From the NCBI GenBank assembly GCA_030602245.1, contig JAUWAC010000019.1:1-51379 (forward strand): DNA of 51,379 bases. Reading direction: 5' to 3'. The first letter of the stretch is position 1. The number at the start of each line of letters is the position of its first letter. Shown piece by piece: positions 28,423 to 41,598 of this stretch. Under the pieces are notes generated by a model, which had not been told where the DNA came from, ran no database searches, and saw only the letters and a program-made list of their open reading frames with translations. The translations under genes and the position numbers were made by a program. This DNA comes from Marinobacterium sp. (GTDB taxonomy: Bacteria; Pseudomonadota; Gammaproteobacteria; Pseudomonadales; Balneatricaceae).

Positions 28423-29163
28423 CTACAGCAGTCCCCACAGGGTATCGAACACGATCTGCTGCGCCGTGGCGACCTCGCGCGAGTCGATGACGACGGCGGT
28501 CGGGTAGTTGTCGGAGGCCAGTGAAATGATCGCGCAGCGGGGCGGATAGATCGCGATATAGGCGGCATCCACCGGGCCTTCGGTACGAATCCACTTGCGC
28601 TCGGACAGTTCGGCACTCTCACCGCCATCGCCGATGGCGATAACGCGCACGCGAATGCCACGGGCCACCCGCTGCGCGGTAAAGGTCGGAAACGGCCGGT
28701 ACAGGTGTGGCCGGATCGGCTTCGATGAGAACACCGAATAGACCGGGTCGGCCTCGCCCCCGACGCGGTTGAGAATGTCGCGCAGTACCTGCTCGATACC
28801 GGCATCCCCTTCGAAAAACTGCACGTTGGCGGCGCTGAAGTCCGGCTTCAGGTGGTGCAGATCGGGAATGATTCGGTTCTTCAGCTGTCCCATCGCCAGT
28901 TCGAGTCGCTTCTGGCGTTCTTCGGCCAGCTGCAGCAGTACCTCCGGTTCGCGGGCGCAGAAATAGCGCCGCTTGCCCTTGGGCAGATAGGTGACGATAC
29001 CCTGCTGCTGCATCGCTTTCAGGCACTCGTAGGTGGAGCCACGGTTGATACCGGCCTTTTCGGCGATGGTGCGGATCGAGCTCGGACCGAGTGACAACAG
29101 CGCGCGATAGATAGCGACTGCCCGCGGGTCGAGGCCGAGCTGGGCGAAGATTTCGCTCTCCAT
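28423..29163 (-). CDS. TrmB family transcriptional regulator
   Basis: The 246-residue protein has a TrmB-type winged helix at the N-terminus (about 5-75; GLDPRAVAIYRALLSLGPSSIRTIAEKAGINRGSTYECLKAM), a short coiled-coil linker (about 75-100) and a C-terminal phospholipase-D-like/sensor domain. TrmB proteins often sense sugars. The gene is divergent from glmU-glmS with 116 bp between starts, where Pseudomonas relatives carry a GlmR-type regulator. It may therefore regulate amino-sugar synthesis. An 8-bp inverted repeat overlaps its own start, suggesting autoregulation. The ligand is unknown. Confidence 0.82.
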   Translation of the reverse strand: MESEIFAQLGLDPRAVAIYRALLSLGPSSIRTIAEKAGINRGSTYECLKAMQQQGIVTYLPKGKRRYFCAREPEVLLQLAEERQKRLELAMGQLKNRIIPDLHHLKPDFSAANVQFFEGDAGIEQVLRDILNRVGGEADPVYSVFSSKPIRPHLYRPFPTFTAQRVARGIRVRVIAIGDGGESAELSERKWIRTEGPVDAAYIAIYPPRCAIISLASDNYPTAVVIDSREVATAQQIVFDTLWGLL

Positions 29164-29187
29164 TTTGTCAATTTTCCTGTGACAAAA
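29163..29187. promoter_or_regulatory. inverted-repeat operator candidate between trmB-type gene and glmU
   Basis: TTTTGTCA (29163-29170) and TGACAAAA (29180-29187) are perfect reverse complements with a 9-nt spacer, starting at the regulator's own ATG and ending 5 bp before the likely glmU -35. Binding could affect both genes. Confidence 0.5.
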
Positions 29188-29191
29188 GTTA

Positions 29192-29219
29192 TTGATCGAT
29201 TCTGAACATTCTGTAAATT
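29192..29219 (+). promoter_or_regulatory. probable promoter of glmU-glmS
   Basis: TTGATC (29192-29197), a 16-bp spacer and TAAATT (29214-29219), about 60 bp before the glmU start. Confidence 0.45.
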
Positions 29220-29279
29220 GCGGTCAATCGGCGGCCCGGGCCATGAAACCGGGCAGGAGTAAGACACACAGGATGAATG

Positions 29280-30647
29280 ATGAACATTGACGTGATAATT
29301 CTGGCAGCGGGTCAGGGCAGTCGTATGAAGTCCGCGCTGCCGAAAGTAATACATCCGCTGGGCGGCAAGCCGATGGTACAGCATGTGATCGACAGTGCCG
29401 GGCGCCTGCCCGGCGAGGTCCGTCGCCATCTGGTGATCGGTCATGGTGCCGATCGGGTGCGTGAAGCGCTGGCGAGCCAGCCGCTGCAGTTTGCACTGCA
29501 GGCCGAGCAGCTGGGCACCGGTCACGCCGTGGCCCAGGCGATGCCGGGCGTGGTCGAGGACAGCATCGTGCTGGTGCTGTACGGCGATGTACCGCTGATC
29601 CGCAGCGAAACGCTTGAGGCGCTGTGTCATATTGCCGCGCGTGATCGGCTCGGACTGCTGACCGTGCGTCTGGCAGATCCGACCGGCTACGGTCGCATCG
29701 TGCGCAACGATGTGGGAGACGTGGTGGCAATCGTCGAGCACAAGGACGCCAGCGAGGCACAGCGCGCCATTGATGAGGTGAATACCGGCATCATGGCGCT
29801 GCCCGCCCGTTACCTGCGTGAATGGCTGCCGCAGCTGCGTGCCGAGAACGCGCAGGGGGAGTATTACCTGACCGACGTGATTGCGCTGGCCGCGCAGAGC
29901 GGGGTGCGGATCGAGGCGATCCAGCCTGCGCGTGAGCAGGAGGTTCAGGGCGTCAACAACCGGGTGCAGCTGGCCGAGCTCGAGCGCTGGTATCAGCGCC
30001 AGCAGGCCGAGCAGCTGATGACGGCCGGTGTCACCCTGGCCGATCCGGCGCGCGTCGACATTCGCGGTACGCTGACCGCCGGTAGCGACTGTTTTATCGA
30101 TATCAATACGATTTTTGAAGGCGACGTGACCCTGGCGGCCGGGGTCGTGATCGGCGCCAACTGCATCATTCGCAACAGCGAGATCGGTGCCGGCACGCGC
30201 ATCGAGCCGAACTCGGTGGTCGAAGGCGCCCGTGTTGCCGACGGGGTGACGGTGGGGCCGTTTGCGCGTCTGCGCCCGGGCACCGAACTTGCCGCCGGGG
30301 CACGTATCGGCAACTTTGTCGAAACCAAGAAGGCGCAGATCGGGGCCGGCAGCAAGGTGAACCACCTGAGCTATGTCGGCGACGCGCGTATCGGCAAAGG
30401 GGTCAATGTCGGGGCCGGGACCATCACCTGCAACTATGATGGTGTCAACAAATCGCTGACAGAGATCGGCGATGGTGCCTTCATCGGTTCCAACAGCGCA
30501 CTGGTGGCACCGGTGAGCATCGGTGCTGGCGCCACGGTGGGTGCCGGTTCCACGGTCACCAAGCCGGTCGGAGATGACGAGCTGGCCGTGGCGCGTGGCC
30601 GTCAATCCAATATCAGCGGCTGGAAGCGGCCGCAGAAACGCAGCTAG
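29280..30647 (+). CDS. glmU: bifunctional GlcN-1-P acetyltransferase / GlcNAc-1-P uridyltransferase
   Basis: GlmU makes UDP-GlcNAc for peptidoglycan and LPS. The 455-residue protein has the uridyltransferase domain (about 1-230; LAAGQGSRMKSALPK near residue 7) and a left-handed beta-helix acetyltransferase domain (about 250-450; VGAGTITCNYDGVNK is the acetyl-CoA region). Two ATGs stand in tandem (29277 and 29280); the second has better spacing to AGGA. glmS follows after 12 bp. Confidence 0.96.
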   Translation: MNIDVIILAAGQGSRMKSALPKVIHPLGGKPMVQHVIDSAGRLPGEVRRHLVIGHGADRVREALASQPLQFALQAEQLGTGHAVAQAMPGVVEDSIVLVLYGDVPLIRSETLEALCHIAARDRLGLLTVRLADPTGYGRIVRNDVGDVVAIVEHKDASEAQRAIDEVNTGIMALPARYLREWLPQLRAENAQGEYYLTDVIALAAQSGVRIEAIQPAREQEVQGVNNRVQLAELERWYQRQQAEQLMTAGVTLADPARVDIRGTLTAGSDCFIDINTIFEGDVTLAAGVVIGANCIIRNSEIGAGTRIEPNSVVEGARVADGVTVGPFARLRPGTELAAGARIGNFVETKKAQIGAGSKVNHLSYVGDARIGKGVNVGAGTITCNYDGVNKSLTEIGDGAFIGSNSALVAPVSIGAGATVGAGSTVTKPVGDDELAVARGRQSNISGWKRPQKRS

Positions 30648-30659
30648 GGAGCCAAACGC

Positions 30660-32486
30660 ATGTGTGGAATCGTAGGCGCCGTTGCCACGCGTCAGGTGGC
30701 CGGCATTCTGCTGGAGGGGCTGCGTCGGCTGGAGTATCGCGGCTATGACTCGGCCGGCATGGCACTGTGGGACGCTGGACGGATCGGCCGCGTGCGCCGG
30801 ATCGGCAAGGTACAGGCGCTGGCTGACGGACTCGACGCGCAGCCGCTGAGCGGCACGCTCGGCATCGCCCACACGCGCTGGGCCACCCACGGCAAGCCCG
30901 CCGAGCATAATGCGCACCCGCATATGTCCGGTGAGCGGCTGGCCGTGGTGCATAACGGGATCATCGAGAACTTCGAAACCCTGCGCGATGAGCTGATCGA
31001 CGCCGGTTATACCTTTACCTCGGAAACCGATACCGAGGTGGTCGCGCACCTGATCGACCGGGAGATGGGACGGGGTCTGGCCCTGGAACAGGCACTGCGG
31101 GCGGTCGTCGGGCAGCTTGAAGGCGCCTTTGCCCTCGGCGTGATCCACGTCGATTACCCGAATCGCCTGCTGGCGGCCCGTAAGGGCAGCCCGCTGGTGA
31201 TCGGGGTCGGCATCGGCGAGCACTTCATCGCCTCCGATCAGCTCGCGCTGTTGCCGGTGACCGACCGTTTCATGTTCCTCGAGGATGGCGACATCGCCGT
31301 TCTGAGCGCAGACCGTGTCGACATCGAGGACCGCGACGGGCAGCCGGTGGTACGCCCGGTCAGCCGCTTTGAACACGGTGCCGGCAGCGCCGAAAAAGGC
31401 GCTTTCAAGCACTTTATGCTGAAAGAGATTTACGAGCAGCCGGCGGTGATGAAGCAGGTACTGGAAGGGCGCGTTAGCCGTGGTCAGCTGCTGGAGCAGG
31501 CGTTTGGTGCCGGCGCGTCGGCGCTGTTCGATCGGGTGCGTCAGGTGCAGATCGTTGCCTGTGGCACCAGCTATCACGCCGGTATGGTGGCGAAATACTG
31601 GATCGAGGAGCTGGTCGGCATCCCGTGCATGGTCGAGGTGGCCAGCGAGTTCCGCTACCGCACCGTGGTGCTGCCGGAAGGCACGCTGTTGCTGACGCTG
31701 TCGCAGTCCGGTGAGACCGCCGATACGCTGGCGGCGCTGCGTGAAGTCAAAGAGCGCGTCTGCGGTACGCTGGCGATCTGCAACGTACCGGGCAGCTCGC
31801 TGGTGCGGGAGTCCGATCTGGCCCTGATGACCAATGCCGGGCCCGAGATCGGGGTTGCCTCGACCAAGGCGTTCACCTCTCAGCTGGTGGCGCTGATGCT
31901 GACGACACTGGCCCTGGGGCGCCGCCACGGACTGGCGCCCGAGCGTGAGCAGGCGATTCTGGCTGCGCTGGCACAGCTGCCGGCGTTGTTGGATCGGCTG
32001 CTGGAACTGGATGCCGAGATCGAGGCGCTGTCGGCGGCGTTTGCCGAAAAGCATCACGCGTTGTTCCTCGGTCGCGGCGCCCTGTTCCCGGTCGCACTGG
32101 AGGGGGCGCTGAAGCTCAAGGAGATCTCCTACATCCATGCCGAGGCCTACCCGGCCGGTGAGCTCAAGCATGGCCCGCTGGCATTGGTGGATAAGGAGAT
32201 GCCGGTCGTCGCCGTGGCACCGAGTAACAGCATGCTCGACAAGCTGAAAGCGAATCTGCAGGAAGTGCGCGCGCGCGGTGGCGAGCTGTTCGTCTTTGCC
32301 GGTGAGGATCAGAGCATCCGGCCCGAGCCCGGGCTGGCGGTCGTGCGGCTGCCGGCGATGCCCGATCTGCTGGAGCCGATCGCCTATACATTGCCGCTGC
32401 AATTGCTGTCATACCACGTCGCCGTGCTCAAGGGCACCGATGTGGATCAGCCGCGTAACCTCGCCAAGTCGGTGACGGTGGAGTAG
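30660..32486 (+). CDS. glmS: glutamine--fructose-6-phosphate aminotransferase (isomerizing)
   Basis: GlmS converts fructose-6-phosphate and glutamine to glucosamine-6-phosphate, the first step of amino-sugar synthesis. The 608-residue protein starts MCGIVGAV with nucleophile Cys2 (after Met removal), has the glutaminase domain (about 1-220), two SIS sugar-isomerase domains (about 280-420 and 450-590) and the conserved end DQPRNLAKSVTVE. It forms an operon with glmU. Confidence 0.97.
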   Translation: MCGIVGAVATRQVAGILLEGLRRLEYRGYDSAGMALWDAGRIGRVRRIGKVQALADGLDAQPLSGTLGIAHTRWATHGKPAEHNAHPHMSGERLAVVHNGIIENFETLRDELIDAGYTFTSETDTEVVAHLIDREMGRGLALEQALRAVVGQLEGAFALGVIHVDYPNRLLAARKGSPLVIGVGIGEHFIASDQLALLPVTDRFMFLEDGDIAVLSADRVDIEDRDGQPVVRPVSRFEHGAGSAEKGAFKHFMLKEIYEQPAVMKQVLEGRVSRGQLLEQAFGAGASALFDRVRQVQIVACGTSYHAGMVAKYWIEELVGIPCMVEVASEFRYRTVVLPEGTLLLTLSQSGETADTLAALREVKERVCGTLAICNVPGSSLVRESDLALMTNAGPEIGVASTKAFTSQLVALMLTTLALGRRHGLAPEREQAILAALAQLPALLDRLLELDAEIEALSAAFAEKHHALFLGRGALFPVALEGALKLKEISYIHAEAYPAGELKHGPLALVDKEMPVVAVAPSNSMLDKLKANLQEVRARGGELFVFAGEDQSIRPEPGLAVVRLPAMPDLLEPIAYTLPLQLLSYHVAVLKGTDVDQPRNLAKSVTVE

Positions 32487-32496
32487 CGCCCGCTGC

Positions 32497-32532
32497 CCCC
32501 CGGCCCATCACCTTCCGATGTGGGGCCGGGGG
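32497..32532. terminator. GC-rich hairpin between convergent glmS and katG
   Basis: CCCCCGGCCC (32497-32506) pairs with GGGCCGGGGG (32523-32532). It lies between the two stop codons and probably serves both directions, though there is no clear T tract. Confidence 0.6.
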
Positions 32533-32538
32533 ATTCGC

Positions 32539-34961
<2,423 letters not shown>

Positions 34962-35420
34962 ATGCTGAACACACTGAGGACAGCACTGAAAGAGCTGTTT
35001 GATCTGGATGACAAAACCGCGTCGGACGATCCGCAGGCGATCTACTCGCTGGCGTCGGCGGCACTGATGGTCGAGGTGATTGCGGCAGACTATGAGCGCC
35101 AGCCGCAGGAGCGTGAAGCGCTGCTTGGCGTGCTGCGGCGCAACTTCGGACTCGACGCGACAGCAGCCGATGCGCTGCTGGCACGGGGGGAGCAGGCGCA
35201 CCAGCAGTCGACCGACTATTTTCGCTTCACCTCCCAGATCAACCGTCACTGCACGCCGGAGCAGAAGGTCGCGCTGATCGAGGGGCTTTGGCAGGTCGCC
35301 TTTGCCGATGGCGAACTGCACCATTACGAAGAGCATGTGATTCGGCGCATTGCCGATCTGATCCATGTCCCTCACATGGTGTTCATCGCCGCCAAGCACC
35401 GCGCCGAAGGCTCGGCCTGA
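34962..35420 (+). CDS. TerB-like (tellurite resistance family) protein
   Basis: I choose ATG 34962 because GAGGAGGTCAG precedes it; the frame upstream to 34767 lacks an RBS and has low coding quality. The 152-residue all-helical protein matches the TerB fold: AALMVEVIAADYERQPQEREALL and LWQVAFADGELHHYEEHVIRRIADLI, with acidic residues that bind metal in family members. Function in cells is unclear; solitary TerB-like proteins are common in gammaproteobacteria. There is no link to a ter operon here. Confidence 0.85.
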   Translation: MLNTLRTALKELFDLDDKTASDDPQAIYSLASAALMVEVIAADYERQPQEREALLGVLRRNFGLDATAADALLARGEQAHQQSTDYFRFTSQINRHCTPEQKVALIEGLWQVAFADGELHHYEEHVIRRIADLIHVPHMVFIAAKHRAEGSA

Positions 35421-35483
35421 TGGTGTCTGTTGTCAGCCTGATCGGTTAGCATAGGTGCGACTCAGGCTCAGGGAACAGGCTCC

Positions 35484-36983
35484 ATGAACGATACGATTTC
35501 TGCACTGGCGATCGACTTCATCGCCGTGATCGGACTGCTGCTGCTTCTGCTTATCGTCGGTGGGCTGATCGCCGCCGTCGTCATGTATCAGGTCGACAAG
35601 CGCCAGACGGCGCATACAATCCGGCGCAACTACCCGCTGTTGGGGCGGTTCCGTTACCTGTTCGAGAGTCTCGGTGAGTTCTTCCGGCAGTATTTCTTCG
35701 CCATGGACCGGGAGGAGATGCCGTTCAACCGTGCGCAGCGCTCCTGGGTCTATCGTGCGGCCAAGAATATCGACAACACGGTCGCCTTCGGCTCGACCCG
35801 CGATCTGCGCCGCCCCGGTACCTACTATTTTCTCAACTGCCCGTTTCCGACGCTGAGCGAAGACGCCGCGGCGACGCAGTCGTTGCGGATCGGTCCGTAC
35901 TGCCGGGAGCCCTACGACGCGCCGTCGTTGCTGAACATTTCCGGCATGAGCTTCGGTGCGCTGTCGCGCCCGGCGGTGAAAGCGCTGTCACGCGGGGCGG
36001 CGATTGCAGGCTGCTGGATGAATACCGGGGAAGGGGGGCTGTCGCCATACCATCTGGAAGGTGGCTGCGACATCGTGTTTCAGATCGGTACCGCCAAGTA
36101 CGGCGTGCGCGATGAGAACGGGCGCCTCGACGATCAGAAACTGACGCGGATCGCGGCGCTGCCGCAGGTCAGGATGTTCGAGATCAAGCTCAGTCAGGGG
36201 GCCAAACCGGGCAAGGGCGGGATTCTGCCCGGTGACAAGGTCAATGAGGAGATCGCGGCGATCCGCGGCATTCCGGCAGGGCAGGCGTCGGTGAGTCCGA
36301 ACCGCCATCCCGAGATCGGCTCCATCGATGAGTTGCTCGACTTTGTCGCCCATGTGCGCGACGTGTCCGGCAAGCCGGTCGGGTTCAAGCTGGTGCTGGG
36401 TACGACCGACTGGCTCGATCGTTTCTGTGAAGCGGTCAACCAGCGCGGCAGTGAAGCGGCGCCCGACTTCATCACCCTGGACAGCGCCGATGGCGGTACC
36501 GGTGCCGCGCCGATGCCGTTGATGGACAGTGTCGGTCTGCCGCTGCGCGAAAGCCTGCCGTTGCTGGTCAACAAGTTGCATCAGCACGGGTTGCGTAACC
36601 GCATTCGCGTGATCGCATCCGGCAAGTTGATCAACCCGACCGATGTGGCGGCTGCGCTCTGTCTCGGTGCGGATTTCATCGTCACCGCGCGCGGGTTCAT
36701 GTTCGCGCTGGGCTGTATTCAGGCGATGCAGTGCAACAAGAACACCTGCCCGACCGGCATCACCACCCATGATCCGAAGCTGCAGAAAGGGCTTGTGCCC
36801 GAGGTCAAGGCCGAGCGCGTCGCGCACTTCCATCGCAACCTGGTGCATGAGGTCGAGCTGATCGCACACGCCTGCGGCGTGGCCGAGCCGCGCCAGCTCA
36901 AGCGCGAGCATGCCGCGATCGTCGTCGACGGTGGCAACTCGGTACCGCTCAATATCCTGTATCCCGAGTCGTCACCACGCTGA
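35484..36983 (+). CDS. FMN-binding glutamate-synthase-family protein, membrane-anchored
   Basis: The 499-residue protein has an N-terminal TM segment (about 10-34) followed by a glutamate synthase central/FMN domain (about 90-460; INTGEGGLSP-like NTGEGGLSPYHLEGG, KLSQGAKPGKGGILP, ITLDSADGGTGAAP) and a 3Fe-4S-type cysteine set in ALGCIQAMQCNKNTCPTG. It lacks the GltB amidotransferase and C-terminal domains, so it is not a full glutamate synthase. Similar stand-alone proteins are widespread but poorly characterised. It stands alone between terB and a terminator. Confidence 0.85.
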   Translation: MNDTISALAIDFIAVIGLLLLLLIVGGLIAAVVMYQVDKRQTAHTIRRNYPLLGRFRYLFESLGEFFRQYFFAMDREEMPFNRAQRSWVYRAAKNIDNTVAFGSTRDLRRPGTYYFLNCPFPTLSEDAAATQSLRIGPYCREPYDAPSLLNISGMSFGALSRPAVKALSRGAAIAGCWMNTGEGGLSPYHLEGGCDIVFQIGTAKYGVRDENGRLDDQKLTRIAALPQVRMFEIKLSQGAKPGKGGILPGDKVNEEIAAIRGIPAGQASVSPNRHPEIGSIDELLDFVAHVRDVSGKPVGFKLVLGTTDWLDRFCEAVNQRGSEAAPDFITLDSADGGTGAAPMPLMDSVGLPLRESLPLLVNKLHQHGLRNRIRVIASGKLINPTDVAAALCLGADFIVTARGFMFALGCIQAMQCNKNTCPTGITTHDPKLQKGLVPEVKAERVAHFHRNLVHEVELIAHACGVAEPRQLKREHAAIVVDGGNSVPLNILYPESSPR

Positions 36984-37012
36984 TCCGGGGCGACAACCGG
37001 GGCTGACAACGC

Positions 37013-37042
37013 AAAAGGCCAGCACCTGAGTGCTGGCCTTTA
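37013..37042. terminator. bidirectional terminator
   Basis: AAAAGGCCAGCAC-CTGA-GTGCTGGCCTTTA: a long GC stem with A and T tracts on either side, placed between the FMN gene and the convergent small gene; its right end reaches the stop codon of the latter. Confidence 0.9.
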
Positions 37043-37249
37043 TTCTTCGTCGTCGAACCAGGATTCGTTATCGAGGAAGGGGGAGAGCTCCTTTTCCTCC
37101 TGGCGTCGCTCGATGGCGCGGCGCGCTTCGAGCAGACGCTTGGATGCGTGCTGCTTGCGGCGATTCTTTTCTTCGACATCGTAGCTGACGAGGATGTCGA
37201 ATACTTCGGCCTGAATATCGCTCAGTTCCTGCTCTTTCCGTACCAGCAT
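37040..37249 (-). CDS. small charged protein, PA3496-like
   Basis: From ATG 37249 (GGAGCAGGTATT upstream) it encodes 69 residues; a TTG six codons earlier is less likely. The sequence is highly charged and helical, with a central RRKQHASKRLLEARRAIERRQEEKEL and an acidic end SWFDDEE. The pattern resembles the PA3496 family (proposed envelope-integrity proteins of Pseudomonas), which I hold with moderate confidence. The stop codon lies within the shared terminator. Confidence 0.7.
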   Translation of the reverse strand: MLVRKEQELSDIQAEVFDILVSYDVEEKNRRKQHASKRLLEARRAIERRQEEKELSPFLDNESWFDDEE

Positions 37250-37491
37250 AATACCTGCTCCGATCAACCGGTCCGGCGGCGACCAACAGGGCGCTTACTG
37301 TCCCGCTGGAGGCCGCGAAGACATACGTCTTGTTTCTTTTACCGCAACGCCGGTTAAAACTCAAACAGCGGCAGTGGCATCATGAGTGGCCACTGTTGCG
37401 GCAGCATGATCTGCATTGGGCAGGCTAGCGAGGCGTGATGTCAGGCAGGTGACAGCGGGGCAGGGCGCGGGCCCTGCCCGGTGCTGTGGGG
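37250..37491. other. intergenic region before the small charged gene, after hexR
   Basis: It contains CAGTGGC...GCCACTG near 37371-37395 and a 9-bp stem GGGCAGGGC (37458-37466) / GCCCTGCCC (37471-37479) that is probably the hexR terminator. No gene is supported. Confidence 0.45.
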
Positions 37492-38382
37492 TCAGTCGTC
37501 GCTGTCGCCGGGGCGGCGCGTCGGCAGGCGCTTGTCGTTCTGGCGCAGACTGCGCAGGCTGCGTTTGATCGTTTTCAGGTGGTCGAACAGAGCCGGCCCC
37601 AGTTTCATGGCAACGCCGACGGCGAGCACGTCGATGACGACGAGGTGCACGATGCGGGACGACATCAGGGTGCTGAGATCCTTGTCCTCCTCGACATCGA
37701 TATGGATCGGGATCGTCGCCAGATCCGCCAGCGGCGTGTTGCCGGGACAGAGCGCGATGACGGTGGCGCCGGTGTCGCGAACCAGTTTGACGGTGTGCAG
37801 CAGATCCTTGGTGCGCCCGGTCTGGGAGATCGCCACCACCACATCACCTTCACCGAGGGTGACGGCGGAGATGGTCTGCATGTGCGGGTCGGAATAGGCC
37901 GCGGCCGACACCATCAGGCGGTAGAACTTGTGCTGGGCATCACTGCAGACCGCTGCCGAGGCACCGAAGCCGTAAAACTCGACGCGCTTGGCCTTGGCCA
38001 GGGCATCGATCGCTTCTTCCAGCGTCGTCGGGTCCAGCTGCTCGCGGATGTTGATCAGGTTGCCGATCATCGAGTCGAAGATCTTCTGCTTGAACTCGAG
38101 CACCGTGTCGGTGGAGTTCAGCGCGAACTGCTCGAAGCTGGCGTTGCTGGCCAGCCCCTGCGCCAGGGTCAGTTTGAAATCCTGAAACCCGTCGTAATTC
38201 AGCGCGCGACAGAAACGGACCACGGTCGGCTCGCTGACGTTGGCTTCCGAGGCCAGATCGACGATCCGCATGTGGATCACTTCGTTCGGGTTGGCCAGTA
38301 CGTAGTCGGCGACCTTCTGCTCCGACTTGCGAAGCTGAGGACGCGCATCGGCGATCGATTTAAGCAGATTGAAGGAATTCAA
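37492..38382 (-). CDS. hexR: RpiR family regulator HexR
   Basis: HexR represses central carbohydrate genes (Entner-Doudoroff, zwf, gap) and is released by KDPG. The 296-residue protein has the RpiR HTH (about 1-77; RIVDLASEANVSEPTVVRFCRALNYDGFQDFKL) and a C-terminal SIS sugar-phosphate-binding domain (about 120-260). The sequence matches the Pseudomonas HexR type. Its usual partners (zwf, edd) are not nearby. pfkA elsewhere in the window suggests both glycolytic routes may be present. Confidence 0.9.
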   Translation of the reverse strand: MNSFNLLKSIADARPQLRKSEQKVADYVLANPNEVIHMRIVDLASEANVSEPTVVRFCRALNYDGFQDFKLTLAQGLASNASFEQFALNSTDTVLEFKQKIFDSMIGNLINIREQLDPTTLEEAIDALAKAKRVEFYGFGASAAVCSDAQHKFYRLMVSAAAYSDPHMQTISAVTLGEGDVVVAISQTGRTKDLLHTVKLVRDTGATVIALCPGNTPLADLATIPIHIDVEEDKDLSTLMSSRIVHLVVIDVLAVGVAMKLGPALFDHLKTIKRSLRSLRQNDKRLPTRRPGDSDD

Positions 38383-38643
38383 GGGTCGTTCCTGCCGGTT
38401 CGGTGATTTCGCATCGACTGAGAGTATACCAAGCTGCCCAGGCCGCGCCTAACGTTGGTGCACCCAACTTAAACGCTTGAGCCAGAACGCAAATGCTCCA
38501 GTCTAGCCGGCCCTGACCGGGAGCGGGAGTGTGCGTTGGTAGGGCGTTGCTTTATACTCTCGGATAACCTCGAGCCCGATGCCCGCACAGGGTGGCGAAG
38601 GCCGGTCGTCGCGTGCCGGTCGATCAGTAGACGAGACGGAAGC

Positions 38644-39561
38644 ATGCTGTACGGAACCCGACTGATACTGACCCTTTTCTGTATGCTGCTGCCCATGGGG
38701 CTGCAGGCAGCACAGCCGGACCCGGCCCGGTTGCAGCTGGCTTCGGTCAACGCGATGGTCGTGGATCTGGGTTCGGATCGCATCCTGTACCAGAAGAATC
38801 CCGATGCCGTGGTACCGATCGCCTCGGTCAGCAAGCTGATGACGGCGCTGGTCACACTGGATGCCGGGCTGCCGCTGGATGAGCGGATCCCGATCGAGGT
38901 GCGCGACTCGATCCAGATGCAGAACGTGATCTCGCGGATCCGGATCGGCAGTGAGTTGCCGCGTGGGGATGTGCTGCAGCTGGCGCTGATGGCATCGGAA
39001 AACCGGGCCGCAACGGCATTGGCGCATGCCTATCCGGGGGGCTATTTCGCGTTCGTGCGGGCGATGAACCGCAAGGCGAAGGCGCTGGGTATGCACAGTA
39101 CCCGCTTTGTCGAACCGACCGGCCTGTCGCATTTCAATGTGTCCACGGCGCGTGATCTGGTGCGTCTGATCCGGGCCGCGCGGGACTATCCCGAAGTCCG
39201 GCGCATGTCCACCAGCAGCAAGCTCGATGCACGCTTTCGCCGTCCTCGACAGGTGATGGCGTTCTATAACACCAACCGGCTGATCAACAACGATCGCTGG
39301 GAGATCGAGTTGAGCAAGACCGGTTATATCGATGAGGCCGGCCGCTGTCTGGTCATGCTGAGCCGCATCGACGAGCGCGACATTGCGATGGTGTTTCTGG
39401 ATTCGTTCGGCAAGCGCTCCCACATCGGCGATGCGGTTCGGGTGCGGCGCTGGCTGGAAACCGGTGACAGCGGCGAGGTGCCGCGCGCGGCGCGCCGGTA
39501 CGAGCAGGAAAAGAACCGCAATGGCCGCAGCGCCACGCTGCTGGCCGGCAAGAACGGCTGA
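38644..39561 (+). CDS. pbpG: D-alanyl-D-alanine endopeptidase PBP7
   Basis: PbpG cleaves meso-DAP-D-Ala cross-links in peptidoglycan in the periplasm. I place the start at ATG 38644 because it opens a Sec signal peptide (MLYGTRLILTLFCMLLPMGL, cleaved near residue 22). The penicillin-binding motifs are SVSK at 61-64 (Ser61, Lys64), SEN at 118-120 and KTG at 225-227. Length 305 aa fits PBP7/S11 peptidases. It is divergent from hexR and convergent with thiC. Confidence 0.93.
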   Translation: MLYGTRLILTLFCMLLPMGLQAAQPDPARLQLASVNAMVVDLGSDRILYQKNPDAVVPIASVSKLMTALVTLDAGLPLDERIPIEVRDSIQMQNVISRIRIGSELPRGDVLQLALMASENRAATALAHAYPGGYFAFVRAMNRKAKALGMHSTRFVEPTGLSHFNVSTARDLVRLIRAARDYPEVRRMSTSSKLDARFRRPRQVMAFYNTNRLINNDRWEIELSKTGYIDEAGRCLVMLSRIDERDIAMVFLDSFGKRSHIGDAVRVRRWLETGDSGEVPRAARRYEQEKNRNGRSATLLAGKNG

Positions 39562-39579
39562 GCGACTCCCGGCCGCGTG

Positions 39580-39615
39580 CAACAGAGCCCTGCGTGGCTG
39601 ACTCGGGCCCTGTTG
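39580..39615. terminator. hairpin between convergent pbpG and thiC
   Basis: CAACAGAGCCC (39580-39590) pairs with GGGCCCTGTTG (39605-39615), 10 of 11 positions. There is no long T tract. Confidence 0.5.
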
Positions 39616-39666
39616 TCGGACCGGGATTCAGGTGTGAATGTCCGGATCTGAGTGTGGCTCAGGTGT

Positions 39667-41598
<1,932 letters not shown>

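Noticed and set aside
28042..28524. A 160-codon plus-strand frame through the tandem repeat
   Set aside because: It begins inside atpC in another frame, crosses the atp terminator and ends inside the convergent regulator gene.
29019..32402. A 1127-codon open frame on the minus strand across glmU and glmS
   Set aside because: It is antisense to two certain genes, has no recognisable domain and is rich in His/Gln/Arg, as expected for the shadow of GC-rich genes.
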